Shown here: positions 36,316 to 44,779 of the stretch, piece after piece
Layout of the letters: each line of letters opens with the position of its first letter
How positions within the stretch are numbered: position 1 is the first letter of the stretch
Assembly: GCA_052400665.1 (NCBI GenBank)
Contig: JBQTGK010000011.1
Source of the DNA: JBQTGK01 sp052400665
GTDB lineage: Bacteria; Bacteroidota; Bacteroidia; Bacteroidales; Marinifilaceae
Strand: one strand, 5' to 3'
DNA: 64,000 nucleotides
Notes under the pieces: model-generated
The model's input: only the letters and a program-made list of their open reading frames with translations
What the model was told of the DNA's origin: nothing
The model's database searches: none
Program-made: the position numbers and the translations under genes

Positions 36316-36355
36316 ATTAGGCTCTGTTTCTTAAAAAGGAGAAACAGAGCCTAAT
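36316..36355. repeat. perfect 16-bp inverted repeat upstream of the ECF sigma gene
   Basis: ATTAGGCTCTGTTTCT (36316-36331) is followed after 8 bases by its exact complement (36340-36355). Neither side has a T run, so it is not a clear terminator. It lies between the terminator of the peptidase gene and the sigma start, where an operator or transcript-stabilising hairpin would sit. Confidence 0.7.
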
Positions 36356-36361
36356 TAAAAC

Positions 36362-36391
36362 CATAAAAAAAGGGTGCCGAAAAGACACCCT
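36362..36391 (-). terminator. terminator after the C1 peptidase gene
   Basis: Stem AGGGTG/CACCCT (36371-36376, 36386-36391), reading on the minus strand into seven T. It separates the peptidase transcript from the sigma gene. Confidence 0.85.
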
Positions 36392-36412
36392 AGAAACAAA
36401 AAATATTCTTTT

Positions 36413-37594
36413 TTACAATCCTAATTTCTTTTTCATATCTTTTGATAAAGCATCTTTATGAACCATAATAGCTACCGTTTTTAATCTTACATAAGCTTCA
36501 CTCATATTTAGATATCCTCCGAATTTATTACTATCGTCAGCCCACGAATTCTTTGTCCTGTAATAAAGAGTTCCATTCTGGTCTTTTACAATGCCTGTTA
36601 AATGCATTAAATGATCATCAGTAGTTTCATAATTATCGAAAGTTTCCTGACGAAGTTCCTGATTCACTTTAGGTTCAGACATATTTACTGTTAGCTTCTC
36701 CCTTTTATTTTCAATCCCATCTTCCCATTTAGCAATTTCAGAATTACTCATGTCTGTTTCCTTAAGCGCTGGCAAAACAGCATATCCTTTGCGATGTGAA
36801 AAACCTTTTTCACTTACATCACCATCCCAACATACCGAATAACCACAATTTAATGCATTATTAATTACATCCATCAGTTCATCAACTGGTAAATTATAAT
36901 ATAAATCATCAGACCAATTATCCGGAATTTCTAAATTTATGGCTGTATAATATGGATGATGATTATATGAAGTTAATTCTACATAATCATCATAATTAAT
37001 ACCTAATTTCTCAACAAAACTCTGAGGTGTATATTCTTTACCCTCGTACTTAAATGTTTTTGTTAATTCCCCCATATAAGTATCTAAAACACCATTAACG
37101 GAGGCCAACCAAACAGGTGTAATTTTTTTATTTGGATTTTTTACAATTTCATCTATCATGGCTTTCGTAGAATTCACCATTTCGCTATGAATATGATAGC
37201 TACTGCCATATTTATTACCTTGATATACACTTTCGGGAACAATTCCTTTTGTTTTCATTACATTAAAAACATCATGCGCCTGTCCTCCTTCACTAAAATT
37301 ACCTTTACCATGTAGTCGAAAATAGCGCTTTGCCTTTTGAGTATATGCTGCACGAACAACATACATTTCAGATAAATCAAGTTCAGGACCTCCCATTCTA
37401 AGTAATTCAGTTTCTATAAATGATGTTGTTGCATAACACCAGCATGTTCCTGTACTTTGCTGATTTTTTACGGGTGTTGTTTTCACCTCAGTAATTGTAG
37501 TAAACTTTTTATCCTTGTTGTCTTTGCTCTGAGCATTCACTAGGGTAAGGCTACATAAAGCAATGCAAACACTTACAAATAATAATTTTTTCAT
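36413..37594 (-). CDS. secreted papain-family (C1B, bleomycin hydrolase-like) aminopeptidase
   Basis: Cysteine peptidase, 393 residues, with signal peptide (1-21, cleavage after VNA) and no membrane anchor, so periplasmic or exported. Catalytic residues are visible: oxyanion Gln45 and Cys51 in QQSTGTCWCYA, His328 in DDHLMHLTGI and Asn349 in TKNSWAD. The layout is that of PepC/bleomycin hydrolases, which trim peptides from the N-terminus. No T9SS C-terminal sorting domain is seen. It lies upstream of the sigma/FecR/SusCD locus with its own terminator, so a link in peptide use is possible but not shown. Confidence 0.9.
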   Translation of the reverse strand: MKKLLFVSVCIALCSLTLVNAQSKDNKDKKFTTITEVKTTPVKNQQSTGTCWCYATTSFIETELLRMGGPELDLSEMYVVRAAYTQKAKRYFRLHGKGNFSEGGQAHDVFNVMKTKGIVPESVYQGNKYGSSYHIHSEMVNSTKAMIDEIVKNPNKKITPVWLASVNGVLDTYMGELTKTFKYEGKEYTPQSFVEKLGINYDDYVELTSYNHHPYYTAINLEIPDNWSDDLYYNLPVDELMDVINNALNCGYSVCWDGDVSEKGFSHRKGYAVLPALKETDMSNSEIAKWEDGIENKREKLTVNMSEPKVNQELRQETFDNYETTDDHLMHLTGIVKDQNGTLYYRTKNSWADDSNKFGGYLNMSEAYVRLKTVAIMVHKDALSKDMKKKLGL

Positions 37595-37630
37595 CAGTTA
37601 GTTTTATATTTGTTGGTAAGAAAATTCTAC

Positions 37631-37984
37631 TTACAAGTTCTTAAGTTCCTCCTGTTTTCTCTTACTTAATTTTTGAACCACCAAATCATACGATTCATCA
37701 ATCCATTCTTTTAATAAATTATCAGCTACAATATCATCAATAATTACGGTATTCCAATGTTTTTTATTCATATGATATCCCGGAATAACAAACGAATACA
37801 TTTCACGTAATTCAATAGCTTTTTCAGGATCCGATTTTACATTCACACTTAAATCTCCACTTATATTAGTCAGCAAAAAGATCTTGTCCATGACTTTAAA
37901 AACAAGAGTTTCTTCATCAAAAGGGAATCCTTCGGTAACTGCTTTTTTCGATAAACAATAAATCCTAAGCTCTTCTATATTCAT
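37631..37984 (-). CDS. MmcQ/YjbR-family protein
   Basis: A 117-residue protein of the YjbR fold (double-wing, DNA-binding-like). Seen: FPFDEETLVFKVMDKIFLLT near 20-40, LSVNVKSDPEKAIELR near 44-59, and GYHMNKKHWNTVII near 69-82, the family hallmark. Cellular role unknown. The 36-base gap to the peptidase gene allows co-transcription. Confidence 0.9.
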   Translation of the reverse strand: MNIEELRIYCLSKKAVTEGFPFDEETLVFKVMDKIFLLTNISGDLSVNVKSDPEKAIELREMYSFVIPGYHMNKKHWNTVIIDDIVADNLLKEWIDESYDLVVQKLSKRKQEELKNL

Positions 37985-38434
37985 TACATCTATTTTATAC
38001 TTGCATTAATTATTCTTTCTGAATTTTAAACACAAATTTACGAACGCTTAAAATTAATGGAATTAAAGAAATAATCGCATAATTAACATCCATATTAGAA
38101 TTTTAAATACACCTATTTGGTCTATAAACTTACTCTTTTCTTTAACCTAATAGTAATTTTTGATAAAATGACTTTAATTAACCATTAAAAAAAGCCGACA
38201 TACTGTCAACCTGCTAATAAAGCTGTTTAATTAACAGTAAATTCAATTTATGTTCATAGCAAAACATACTTTTAAAAAACTCTAAAACAGCCTATTCTTA
38301 ATAAACACGAGTCGTATTTATGCTGAAAAAGAAGCAGTTTAAAAACCGGCATTAAAAATTGTTTTTTTTAGTTGCCGCAATCTTCGTATATTTATTTCAA
38401 AGAAGTAGCTATTAATAAACGTATATTTTTAATC
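37985..38434. other. 450-base gap between YjbR gene and response regulator, AT-rich
   Basis: No gene or strong hairpin is recognised except a small CTGTT/AACAG repeat near 38221-38235. Near its right end a TATATTTA -7 element (38387-38394) with TTTT 19 bases upstream (38364-38367) could serve the response regulator, giving a leader of about 35 bases. The rest may be the control region of the divergent YjbR gene. Confidence 0.5.
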
Positions 38435-38836
38435 ATGGATCAGATAGGATACTCGCAAAAGTACAACTGGAAAGACAAACGAATTCTGATAGTTGAGGAT
38501 GAAGAGATTAACAATATGTTTTTCGATGCAGCTCTTAGCAGAACCGAATCAGAATTATTATGGGCTAAAAATGGTAAAGAAGCTGTCGATATTATTGAAG
38601 TTTCGAAAGATGTTGATGTTATTCTTATGGACATTCGTTTACCAATAATGGATGGTTGTGAAGCAACTAGAAGAATTAAAAAAAGCCATAAAGAAATTCC
38701 TATTATTGCCCAAACAGCTTATGCTTTAGAAGGCGATCGCGAAAGAATTATGGATGCTGGCTGTGATGATTATCTCGCAAAACCAATACGTTTTGAAGAA
38801 CTACTGTCTACTATAGACAAGTATTTAGCTGATTAA
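38435..38836 (+). CDS. single-domain response regulator (CheY-like)
   Basis: A 133-residue stand-alone receiver. Seen: acidic pair E21/D22, phospho-acceptor Asp66 in VILMDIRLP, the conserved AQTAYAL segment near 97 and the YLAKP lysine near 117. The receiver type is that usually found at the end of hybrid sensor kinases. ATG 38435 is used; an in-frame TTG at 38372 lies before the predicted promoter's start site. No kinase is adjacent. Its last four bases overlap the convergent yraN stop. Confidence 0.9.
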   Translation: MDQIGYSQKYNWKDKRILIVEDEEINNMFFDAALSRTESELLWAKNGKEAVDIIEVSKDVDVILMDIRLPIMDGCEATRRIKKSHKEIPIIAQTAYALEGDRERIMDAGCDDYLAKPIRFEELLSTIDKYLAD

Positions 38837-39198
38837 TCTATAGGAGCAATAAATGCATTCTCGATATGTTCTATGGTAAATTTATCATCCTTTTTTATTA
38901 CACTTATTACATCAAACCTAACCTCTTTTTCAATTTCTTTTAAATCGACATAAGCTTGAGTTGCTTTAACCAAAAATTTAATTTTAGATAATGTAACCGC
39001 ATCAGCAGGATGCTCAAAATAATCTGTTGATCTTGATTTTACTTCTACAACTACTAAAAAATCATCCTTAAAAGCAACTATATCAAGTTCTTTTTTCTGA
39101 TAAATCCAGTTTCTATCTACTATTTGATAGCCTTTTTTTAACAAATACTTAGCGGCAATATTTTCGCCTAAGTTACCTAAATCGTTGTGCTTTGCCAT
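38833..39198 (-). CDS. YraN family (UPF0102) endonuclease-like protein
   Basis: A 121-residue protein with the restriction-endonuclease-like fold: GNLGENIAAKYLLKKGYQI near 7-25, ELDIVAFKDDFLVVVEVKSRS near 36-56 (D and ExK of the nuclease motif) and a C-terminal RFDVISV. Function not established; ATG 39198 matches the usual MAxHN start. It is convergent with and overlaps the response regulator by four bases. Confidence 0.9.
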   Translation of the reverse strand: MAKHNDLGNLGENIAAKYLLKKGYQIVDRNWIYQKKELDIVAFKDDFLVVVEVKSRSTDYFEHPADAVTLSKIKFLVKATQAYVDLKEIEKEVRFDVISVIKKDDKFTIEHIENAFIAPID

Positions 39199-39209
39199 AA
39201 CCAAAATTA

Positions 39210-40118
39210 TTACCTTTTATCCCAAACCAGTTTCACCTGTTCTTTGTCTACACTTAATTTTACGTACCTTCCCAAAGGCAATGCCCAATTTTCCAGTATG
39301 TGTCCGGCAGGAAAACCATATACAACAGGATAAGAATAAGCCTTAACCGCCTCATTTATAATTTGGTAAGCAGTTTTTCCAAAATCAGGATTCCCAGCTT
39401 TCATATCGCTCATTCCTCCAACAATTAGTCCCTTAATATCTGCAAGTTTATCACCCAATCTTAAGTTTTGCATCATACGATCTAAGTGATACAATTCTTC
39501 CCCAACATCTTCAATAAATAAAATTTTTTCATAAGTCTCAAAATCAATCTTAGTTCCCCTTAAACTATAAAGTATCGATAAATTTCCCCCCATCAATTCT
39601 CCTTCAGCATTACCAACACGATTCAATTTATTAGATTCAATTTCATAATCCTCAACATTCCCCATTATTGCATTTACCATACTTGTAAGCGATTTATTCT
39701 CCCCTGTATCCGGAAAATTAACTGGCATAGTTGAATGTAAACTTTCAATTTCAAGAATATTATTTATATAAGTATGAAAAATGGTAATATCACTATAACC
39801 TATAATCCATTTCGGATTACGAATAAACCAATCAAAATCTATATGCTCTAGTATTCGCACACTTCCATATCCTCCACGAGCACAGAGTATCGCTTTAATT
39901 TCAGGATCGTTTAACATCGATTGAAAATCATATAACCTATGGATATCTGTTCCTGCAAATTGATTATATTCATCGAAAACATGCTTTCCTAAAACTACTT
40001 TAAAGCCTATCTCCTCCAATTTATTTACCGCAAGCCCAACTTTTTCGGGGTCAATTTTTCCTGCTGGCGCTACAATTCCAATTTTATCTCCTTTTTTTAA
40101 GGCAGCTGGCTGATACAT
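39210..40118 (-). CDS. LD-carboxypeptidase, peptidase family S66
   Basis: Serine peptidase that removes the terminal D-Ala from murein tetrapeptides in recycling (LdcA-like). It is 302 residues. Seen: nucleophile motif GYSDITIFH near 106-114, ARGGYGSVRIL near 78, LMGGNLSIL near 175, FIEDVGEELYHLDRM near 200 with the catalytic Glu, and GHILENWALPLGR near 275 with the catalytic His. It sits 11 bases upstream of yraN, same direction. Confidence 0.93.
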   Translation of the reverse strand: MYQPAALKKGDKIGIVAPAGKIDPEKVGLAVNKLEEIGFKVVLGKHVFDEYNQFAGTDIHRLYDFQSMLNDPEIKAILCARGGYGSVRILEHIDFDWFIRNPKWIIGYSDITIFHTYINNILEIESLHSTMPVNFPDTGENKSLTSMVNAIMGNVEDYEIESNKLNRVGNAEGELMGGNLSILYSLRGTKIDFETYEKILFIEDVGEELYHLDRMMQNLRLGDKLADIKGLIVGGMSDMKAGNPDFGKTAYQIINEAVKAYSYPVVYGFPAGHILENWALPLGRYVKLSVDKEQVKLVWDKR

Positions 40119-40505
40119 ATCTATTTAGTTTTTTTGAAAAGTAAGTTCAAATTAAGAATAAAATACAAAGGGATAACAAATTTTTTAGCAATTCTATCTT
40201 ATCTTTGCAAACAATTCGGTTAAAAGACTTTTTTAACCGAAAATGTAAGCAAAATTAAGGTAGGAAGATATAATCTTAAAGCAGAAAAGTATTTTCCTTT
40301 TGAAAAAATATTTTGAAACATACATCTGTAAATAATCAACAATACAGAAAAAAGCATGACTATTAACAAAAGTACAAGCTTAAATGTTACAGAATAAAAG
40401 TCACAAATGAAGCAAACATGAATATTATTATTCTATAATTACAAAATAGAATAGTAACGATACATCTGATATTCCATATTGCAAATGAATACAAATTATA
40501 ATAAT
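40119..40505 (+). other. 387-base metG leader region with promoter element and two hairpins
   Basis: A perfect -7 element TATCTTTG lies at 40200-40207 (no clear -33). Immediately after it is an 11-bp perfect hairpin TTCGGTTAAAA / TTTTAACCGAA (40215-40225, 40231-40241), at the very 5' end of the predicted RNA. A second repeat pairs 40425-40436 with 40446-40457 (11 of 12 bases) about 50 bases before metG. The leader would be about 290 bases, long for a housekeeping gene. Confidence 0.5.
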
Positions 40506-42536
40506 ATGAAAAAATTTAACCGAACGCTTGTAACTACAGCTTTACCTTATGCTAACGGACCTGTTCATATTGGTCACCTGGCTGGAGTATACGTTCCTGC
40601 AGATATCTACGTAAGATACTTAAGAATGAAAGGAGAAGATGTTCTTTTAATTGGTGGTTCCGACGAACACGGTGTACCTATTACCATCAAAGCAAAAAAA
40701 GAGGGAATAACTCCACAGGATGTAGTCGACAAGTATCACAATATTATTAAAGATTCATTTGAGAAATTTGGTATCTCTTTCGATGTTTACTCAAGAACCA
40801 GTTCTAAAATACATGCCGAAACAGCTTCTGATTTTTTTAAAACATTGTACGATAAAGGAGAATTTATCGAAAAAACAAGTGAACAATACTACGATGCTGA
40901 TGCAAATCAATTTTTAGCAGATAGATACATTACCGGAACTTGTCCTCATTGTAACAGCGAAGGTGCTTACGGAGACCAATGCGAGAGCTGTGGAACTTCT
41001 TTAAATGCTACAGATCTTATTAATCCAACCTCTTCGATTACTGGGAACAAACCAGTACTTAAAGAAACCAAACACTGGTATTTACCACTTGATAAATACG
41101 AGCCTTTTCTAAAAAAATGGATTCTTGAAGAACACAAAGAATGGAAACCAAATGTTTACGGACAATGCAAATCATGGTTAGATAACGGACTTCACCCTCG
41201 TGCTGTAACCCGCGATTTAAACTGGGGAGTTCCTGTTCCTGCCGAAGGTGCAGAAGGAAAAGTTCTTTACGTTTGGTTCGATGCTCCTATTGGTTATATC
41301 TCGGCAACGAAAGAATTAACTCCCGATTGGGAAAAATACTGGAAAGCTGAAGATTCAAAAATGGTTAATTTCATTGGAAAAGACAATATTGTATTCCACT
41401 GTATTATTTTTCCATCGATGCTAAAAGCTGAAGGATCTTATATTTTACCAGAAAATGTTCCTTCAAATGAATTTTTAAATCTAGAAGGAGATAAAATTTC
41501 AACCTCAAGAAATTGGGCCGTTTGGTTACACGAATATTTAGAAGAATTTCCCGAAAAACAAGATGTTCTTCGTTATGTTCTTACAGCAAATGCTCCCGAA
41601 ACAAAAGATAATGACTTTACCTGGAAAGATTTTCAGGCAAGAAATAATAATGAGTTAGTAGCTGTTTTAGGAAACTTTGTAAATCGTGCTTTAGTTTTAA
41701 CACACAAATATTACAAAGGAATAGTTCCTGCTCAAGGTGAGTTAAGCGATTTCGATAAAGAAACAATTGCTCAAATTCCTGTTTTAAAAGAGCAAGTAGA
41801 AAAGAATTTAGAAACTTACCATTTTCGAGAAGCTTTAAAAGAAGCAATGAACTTGGCTCGTTTAGGGAATAAATACCTTGCTGATACAGAGCCTTGGAAA
41901 CTAGCAAAAACCGATCCTGAGAGAGTGAAAACAATCCTGAATATCTCTCTTCAGATAAGCACTAATCTTACAACTTTAATTGAACCTTTTTTACCATTTA
42001 CAGCCAAAAAGCTTCGCGAATTTCTTAATATAGAATCTCTTTCGTGGGAAAATATTGGAGCAAGTGTAATTAAGGAAGGTCATCAGATTAACAAAGCATC
42101 TTTACTTTTCGAAAAAATTGAAGATGAAACTATTCAAGCTCAAGTTGATAAACTTTTGGCAACAAAAGCAGCAAACGAAGCCGAAAATAAAGTTGTTACT
42201 CCTGCAAAAGAGAATATCAATTTTGATGATTTTATGAAAATGGATGTTCGTGTAGGAACAATTACCGAAGCAGAAAAGGTGGCGAAAACCAAAAAACTTT
42301 TAAAGTTAACTGTTGATACTGGAATTGATCATAGAACCATTGTTTCGGGAATTGCAGAACACTACAAACCAGAAGAAATTATTGGCAAACAAGTTAGTGT
42401 TTTGGTAAATCTTGAACCAAAAAAATTAAAAGGAATAGAATCTCAGGGAATGATTTTAATGGCTGAAGATGCAGATGGAAAATTATCATTTGTTTCTCCC
42501 GACCAAAGCATAAAACCTGGATCTGAAATCAGATAA
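40506..42536 (+). CDS. metG: methionyl-tRNA synthetase
   Basis: Charges tRNA-Met. It is 676 residues from ATG 40506 (MKKFNRTLVT); an ATG 21 bases upstream (40485) is a weaker option. Seen: HIGH motif ANGPVHIGHLAG near 16-27, zinc-binding CPHC/CESC near 145-160, KMSKS variant DKISTSRNW near 332, and a C-terminal tRNA-binding EMAP/Trbp111 domain (DDFMKMDVRVGTITEAEKV, about 575-676). Full length for the long, dimeric class I form. Confidence 0.97.
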   Translation: MKKFNRTLVTTALPYANGPVHIGHLAGVYVPADIYVRYLRMKGEDVLLIGGSDEHGVPITIKAKKEGITPQDVVDKYHNIIKDSFEKFGISFDVYSRTSSKIHAETASDFFKTLYDKGEFIEKTSEQYYDADANQFLADRYITGTCPHCNSEGAYGDQCESCGTSLNATDLINPTSSITGNKPVLKETKHWYLPLDKYEPFLKKWILEEHKEWKPNVYGQCKSWLDNGLHPRAVTRDLNWGVPVPAEGAEGKVLYVWFDAPIGYISATKELTPDWEKYWKAEDSKMVNFIGKDNIVFHCIIFPSMLKAEGSYILPENVPSNEFLNLEGDKISTSRNWAVWLHEYLEEFPEKQDVLRYVLTANAPETKDNDFTWKDFQARNNNELVAVLGNFVNRALVLTHKYYKGIVPAQGELSDFDKETIAQIPVLKEQVEKNLETYHFREALKEAMNLARLGNKYLADTEPWKLAKTDPERVKTILNISLQISTNLTTLIEPFLPFTAKKLREFLNIESLSWENIGASVIKEGHQINKASLLFEKIEDETIQAQVDKLLATKAANEAENKVVTPAKENINFDDFMKMDVRVGTITEAEKVAKTKKLLKLTVDTGIDHRTIVSGIAEHYKPEEIIGKQVSVLVNLEPKKLKGIESQGMILMAEDADGKLSFVSPDQSIKPGSEIR

Positions 42537-42545
42537 AATACAGAC

Positions 42546-42583
42546 AAAAAAAAAGCGCTTTCTTATGAAAAGCGCTTTTTTTA
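42546..42583. terminator. terminator between metG and the HU/SPOR gene
   Basis: Repeat of AAGCGCTTT on both arms (about 42552-42561, 42570-42579) with A-rich and T-rich flanks, so it can end transcripts from either side. Each arm is itself a palindrome. Confidence 0.8.
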
Positions 42584-42595
42584 TGTGTTTTTATA

Positions 42596-43546
42596 TTATT
42601 TCTTTAAAACCCAATACGATGATTTAGGATTTGCAGCAATTACCTTCTTTTTAAATTTATCAACAGCAGTTCTACTATTAAACTTATTAATTGCAACCGA
42701 ATACAAATTCTTATTTCTGATAATAATTGCAGGATAAGACTTCGAAATTAATTCTTTCTGCAAAATCTTAGCATTATCGGTAGTAGTAAAACTACCAGCA
42801 ATAAGATAATACATATTACTACTTACTTTTTGCACACTAACACCCGCCGATTTATTTTCAAGCTTAGGTTCATATTTTACCAATTCTTCAGGTGGCGAAA
42901 TTTGAGCTTTTAACTGTACATGATTTTCACTAATGGCAGCTTTGCTATCAGAAAATCCCATTGATGCAGAATTTAAAAATGAAGATCGATCAGTATTTAA
43001 AGGCAAGAAAATTACTACTGAAATACAAGCTGCTGCGGCAGTATACCAAATTCTTTTTCTAGTAAAAAAACTCTTTACTTTAACCGAATTGGCACCAATA
43101 TTATGAATTCTTTCCTCTACAGGTTTACTTAACTCGGTAAAAGATAGTTGTTCCAAACCAAAAGCATCAACCAAATAATTCATATTATTTGATGGCTCAA
43201 ATTGTAAATTGTGCCTTCTATCATTAAAAAAAACACCAATATTATTCAATTCAACCTTTTCTCCTCGCTGAATTTTAACTTTTATATCTTCAACAAAAAA
43301 CAGAATTGATTTTTCAGCCTCGGTATAATTTAAATTTTCCGAATCAGCTAAGTGATTAATCAATAAACCATCATTTTGGATTAAATTACGGTTAAAACCA
43401 ATATCTTTCGAAGGGGGTAAAACAAGCTGCTGATTATCATCAAATTTTGCAGATTTGTAATTAGCTACAAACCCACCAAAACCTGGTAGAATTACACAGT
43501 CATGAACGAATAATAAATCTTCAATATATTTTGATACTTCAAGCAT
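42596..43546 (-). CDS. HU-CCDC81 and SPOR domain membrane protein
   Basis: A 316-residue protein: two bacterial HU-CCDC81 domains (about 1-70 and 70-140; MLEVSKYIEDLLFVHDCVIL, then VELNNIGVFF), one transmembrane helix about 166-186 (WYTAAAACISVVIFLPL), and a C-terminal SPOR domain (YYLIAGSFTTTDNAKILQKEL, about 240-316). It would thus place an HU-like domain in the cytosol and a peptidoglycan-binding SPOR domain in the periplasm. The role is unknown; cell division or envelope-nucleoid contact is inferred. Start ATG 43546 lies only ~7 bases from the -7 box. Confidence 0.88.
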   Translation of the reverse strand: MLEVSKYIEDLLFVHDCVILPGFGGFVANYKSAKFDDNQQLVLPPSKDIGFNRNLIQNDGLLINHLADSENLNYTEAEKSILFFVEDIKVKIQRGEKVELNNIGVFFNDRRHNLQFEPSNNMNYLVDAFGLEQLSFTELSKPVEERIHNIGANSVKVKSFFTRKRIWYTAAAACISVVIFLPLNTDRSSFLNSASMGFSDSKAAISENHVQLKAQISPPEELVKYEPKLENKSAGVSVQKVSSNMYYLIAGSFTTTDNAKILQKELISKSYPAIIIRNKNLYSVAINKFNSRTAVDKFKKKVIAANPKSSYWVLKK

Positions 43547-43552
43547 AATACA

Positions 43553-43583
43553 CAAATATAATTAAAATTTTATGTCACTCAAA
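43553..43583 (-). promoter_or_regulatory. consensus promoter giving a near-leaderless HU/SPOR mRNA
   Basis: On the minus strand: TTTG (43583-43580), 19-base spacer, TATATTTG (43560-43553), a perfect match on both elements. The predicted start (about 43548) is within a few bases of the ATG at 43546, so the mRNA would be leaderless or nearly so. Confidence 0.8.
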
Positions 43584-43721
43584 TGGATTTTCTGCGTACA
43601 AGCAACAATGTTTTAATAATCAGCGATTTTCCTTTTAAAAAATAATTTAAATAAATTACTTAAGCTTATCAATAAAAAACTCCTTAATTTTACTTATCAT
43701 TTACAATACATTAAATAAACT

Positions 43722-44741
43722 ATGAAAAAACAAATACTTGTAGCGGGCGGAACTGGATATATTGGATCTCATACAACAGTTGAACTTCAAAATAATGGTT
43801 TCGAAGTTATTATTGCAGACAATTTATCAAATTCGAAAATAGAAGTTTTAGACGGTATTGAAGCCATTACAGGAATAAGACCTATTTTTGAAAAAGTAGA
43901 CTTAAGTGTAATCGAGGAAACTGAAGCGTTTTTTAAAAAATACTCTAAGGTTCAGGCAATTATCCATTTTGCTGCAAACAAAGCAGTTGGCGAATCGGTA
44001 GCGAAACCATTAATGTACTATCGCAACAACTTAAATTCTCTTATGAATATTTTGGAAGCGATGAAAGAACATAAAATTCCAAATTTGGTATTTTCATCAT
44101 CCTGTACTGTTTATGGTCAACCTGATAAGTTACCTGTTACAGAATCTACTCCAAGAAAAGAAGCTGAATCGCCTTACGGTAATACAAAATCGATAAGTGA
44201 AGATATTATTCGCGATACAGTGAAAGCTCATCCTGAACTAAAAGGAATTGCCTTACGATATTTTAATCCTATTGGTGCTCATCCATCATCAAAAATTGGT
44301 GAATTACCACTAGGTGTACCCAATAATTTAATTCCGTTTATAACACAAACTGTTGCAGGAATTCGTCCAGAACTTAGCGTTTTTGGCGACGATTACAGCA
44401 CCCCCGACGGATCATGCATTAGAGACTACATTAATGTTGTAGATCTTGCAAAAGCTCATGTAGTAGCAATTGAAAGATTACTGAAAAACAAAAATGACTC
44501 AAACTACGAATATTTTAATGTAGGAACAGGCCAAGGAATATCGGTTCTTGAAATTATTGAGGGTTTTGAACGATCAACTGGAAAAAAAGTACCGCACAAA
44601 ATTGTAGCTCGTCGTCCGGGCGATGTAGAGCAAATTTATGCAGACACCTCATTTGCAAATAAAACTTTAGGATGGAAATCGGAAAGTTCTCTGGATGACA
44701 CCCTTTTATCGGCCTGGAAATGGCAGGAAAATTTAAAATAA
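43722..44741 (+). CDS. galE: UDP-glucose 4-epimerase, second copy
   Basis: Extended SDR, 339 residues, closely similar to the gal operon enzyme along its whole length. GGTGYIGSHTTVEL, FSSSCTVYGQP, catalytic YGNTK, ALRYFNPIGAH and DGSCIRDYINVVDLA are all seen. It lies 38 bases before rfbB, so this copy probably supplies UDP-sugars for surface polysaccharide rather than galactose breakdown. Substrate preference (UDP-Glc/Gal versus UDP-GlcNAc/GalNAc) cannot be read with certainty. Confidence 0.92.
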   Translation: MKKQILVAGGTGYIGSHTTVELQNNGFEVIIADNLSNSKIEVLDGIEAITGIRPIFEKVDLSVIEETEAFFKKYSKVQAIIHFAANKAVGESVAKPLMYYRNNLNSLMNILEAMKEHKIPNLVFSSSCTVYGQPDKLPVTESTPRKEAESPYGNTKSISEDIIRDTVKAHPELKGIALRYFNPIGAHPSSKIGELPLGVPNNLIPFITQTVAGIRPELSVFGDDYSTPDGSCIRDYINVVDLAKAHVVAIERLLKNKNDSNYEYFNVGTGQGISVLEIIEGFERSTGKKVPHKIVARRPGDVEQIYADTSFANKTLGWKSESSLDDTLLSAWKWQENLK

Positions 44742-44779
44742 TAGATTCAATTAATTTCTAAGCTTTAAAATTACGACTG

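Noticed and set aside
36413..37594. C1 peptidase as a T9SS cargo protein
   Set aside because: It has an ordinary signal peptide but no C-terminal sorting domain; the protein ends shortly after the catalytic domain.
40119..40505. T-box riboswitch in the metG leader
   Set aside because: No AGGGTGGnACCGCG-type T-box sequence is present and T-boxes are not typical of this phylum.
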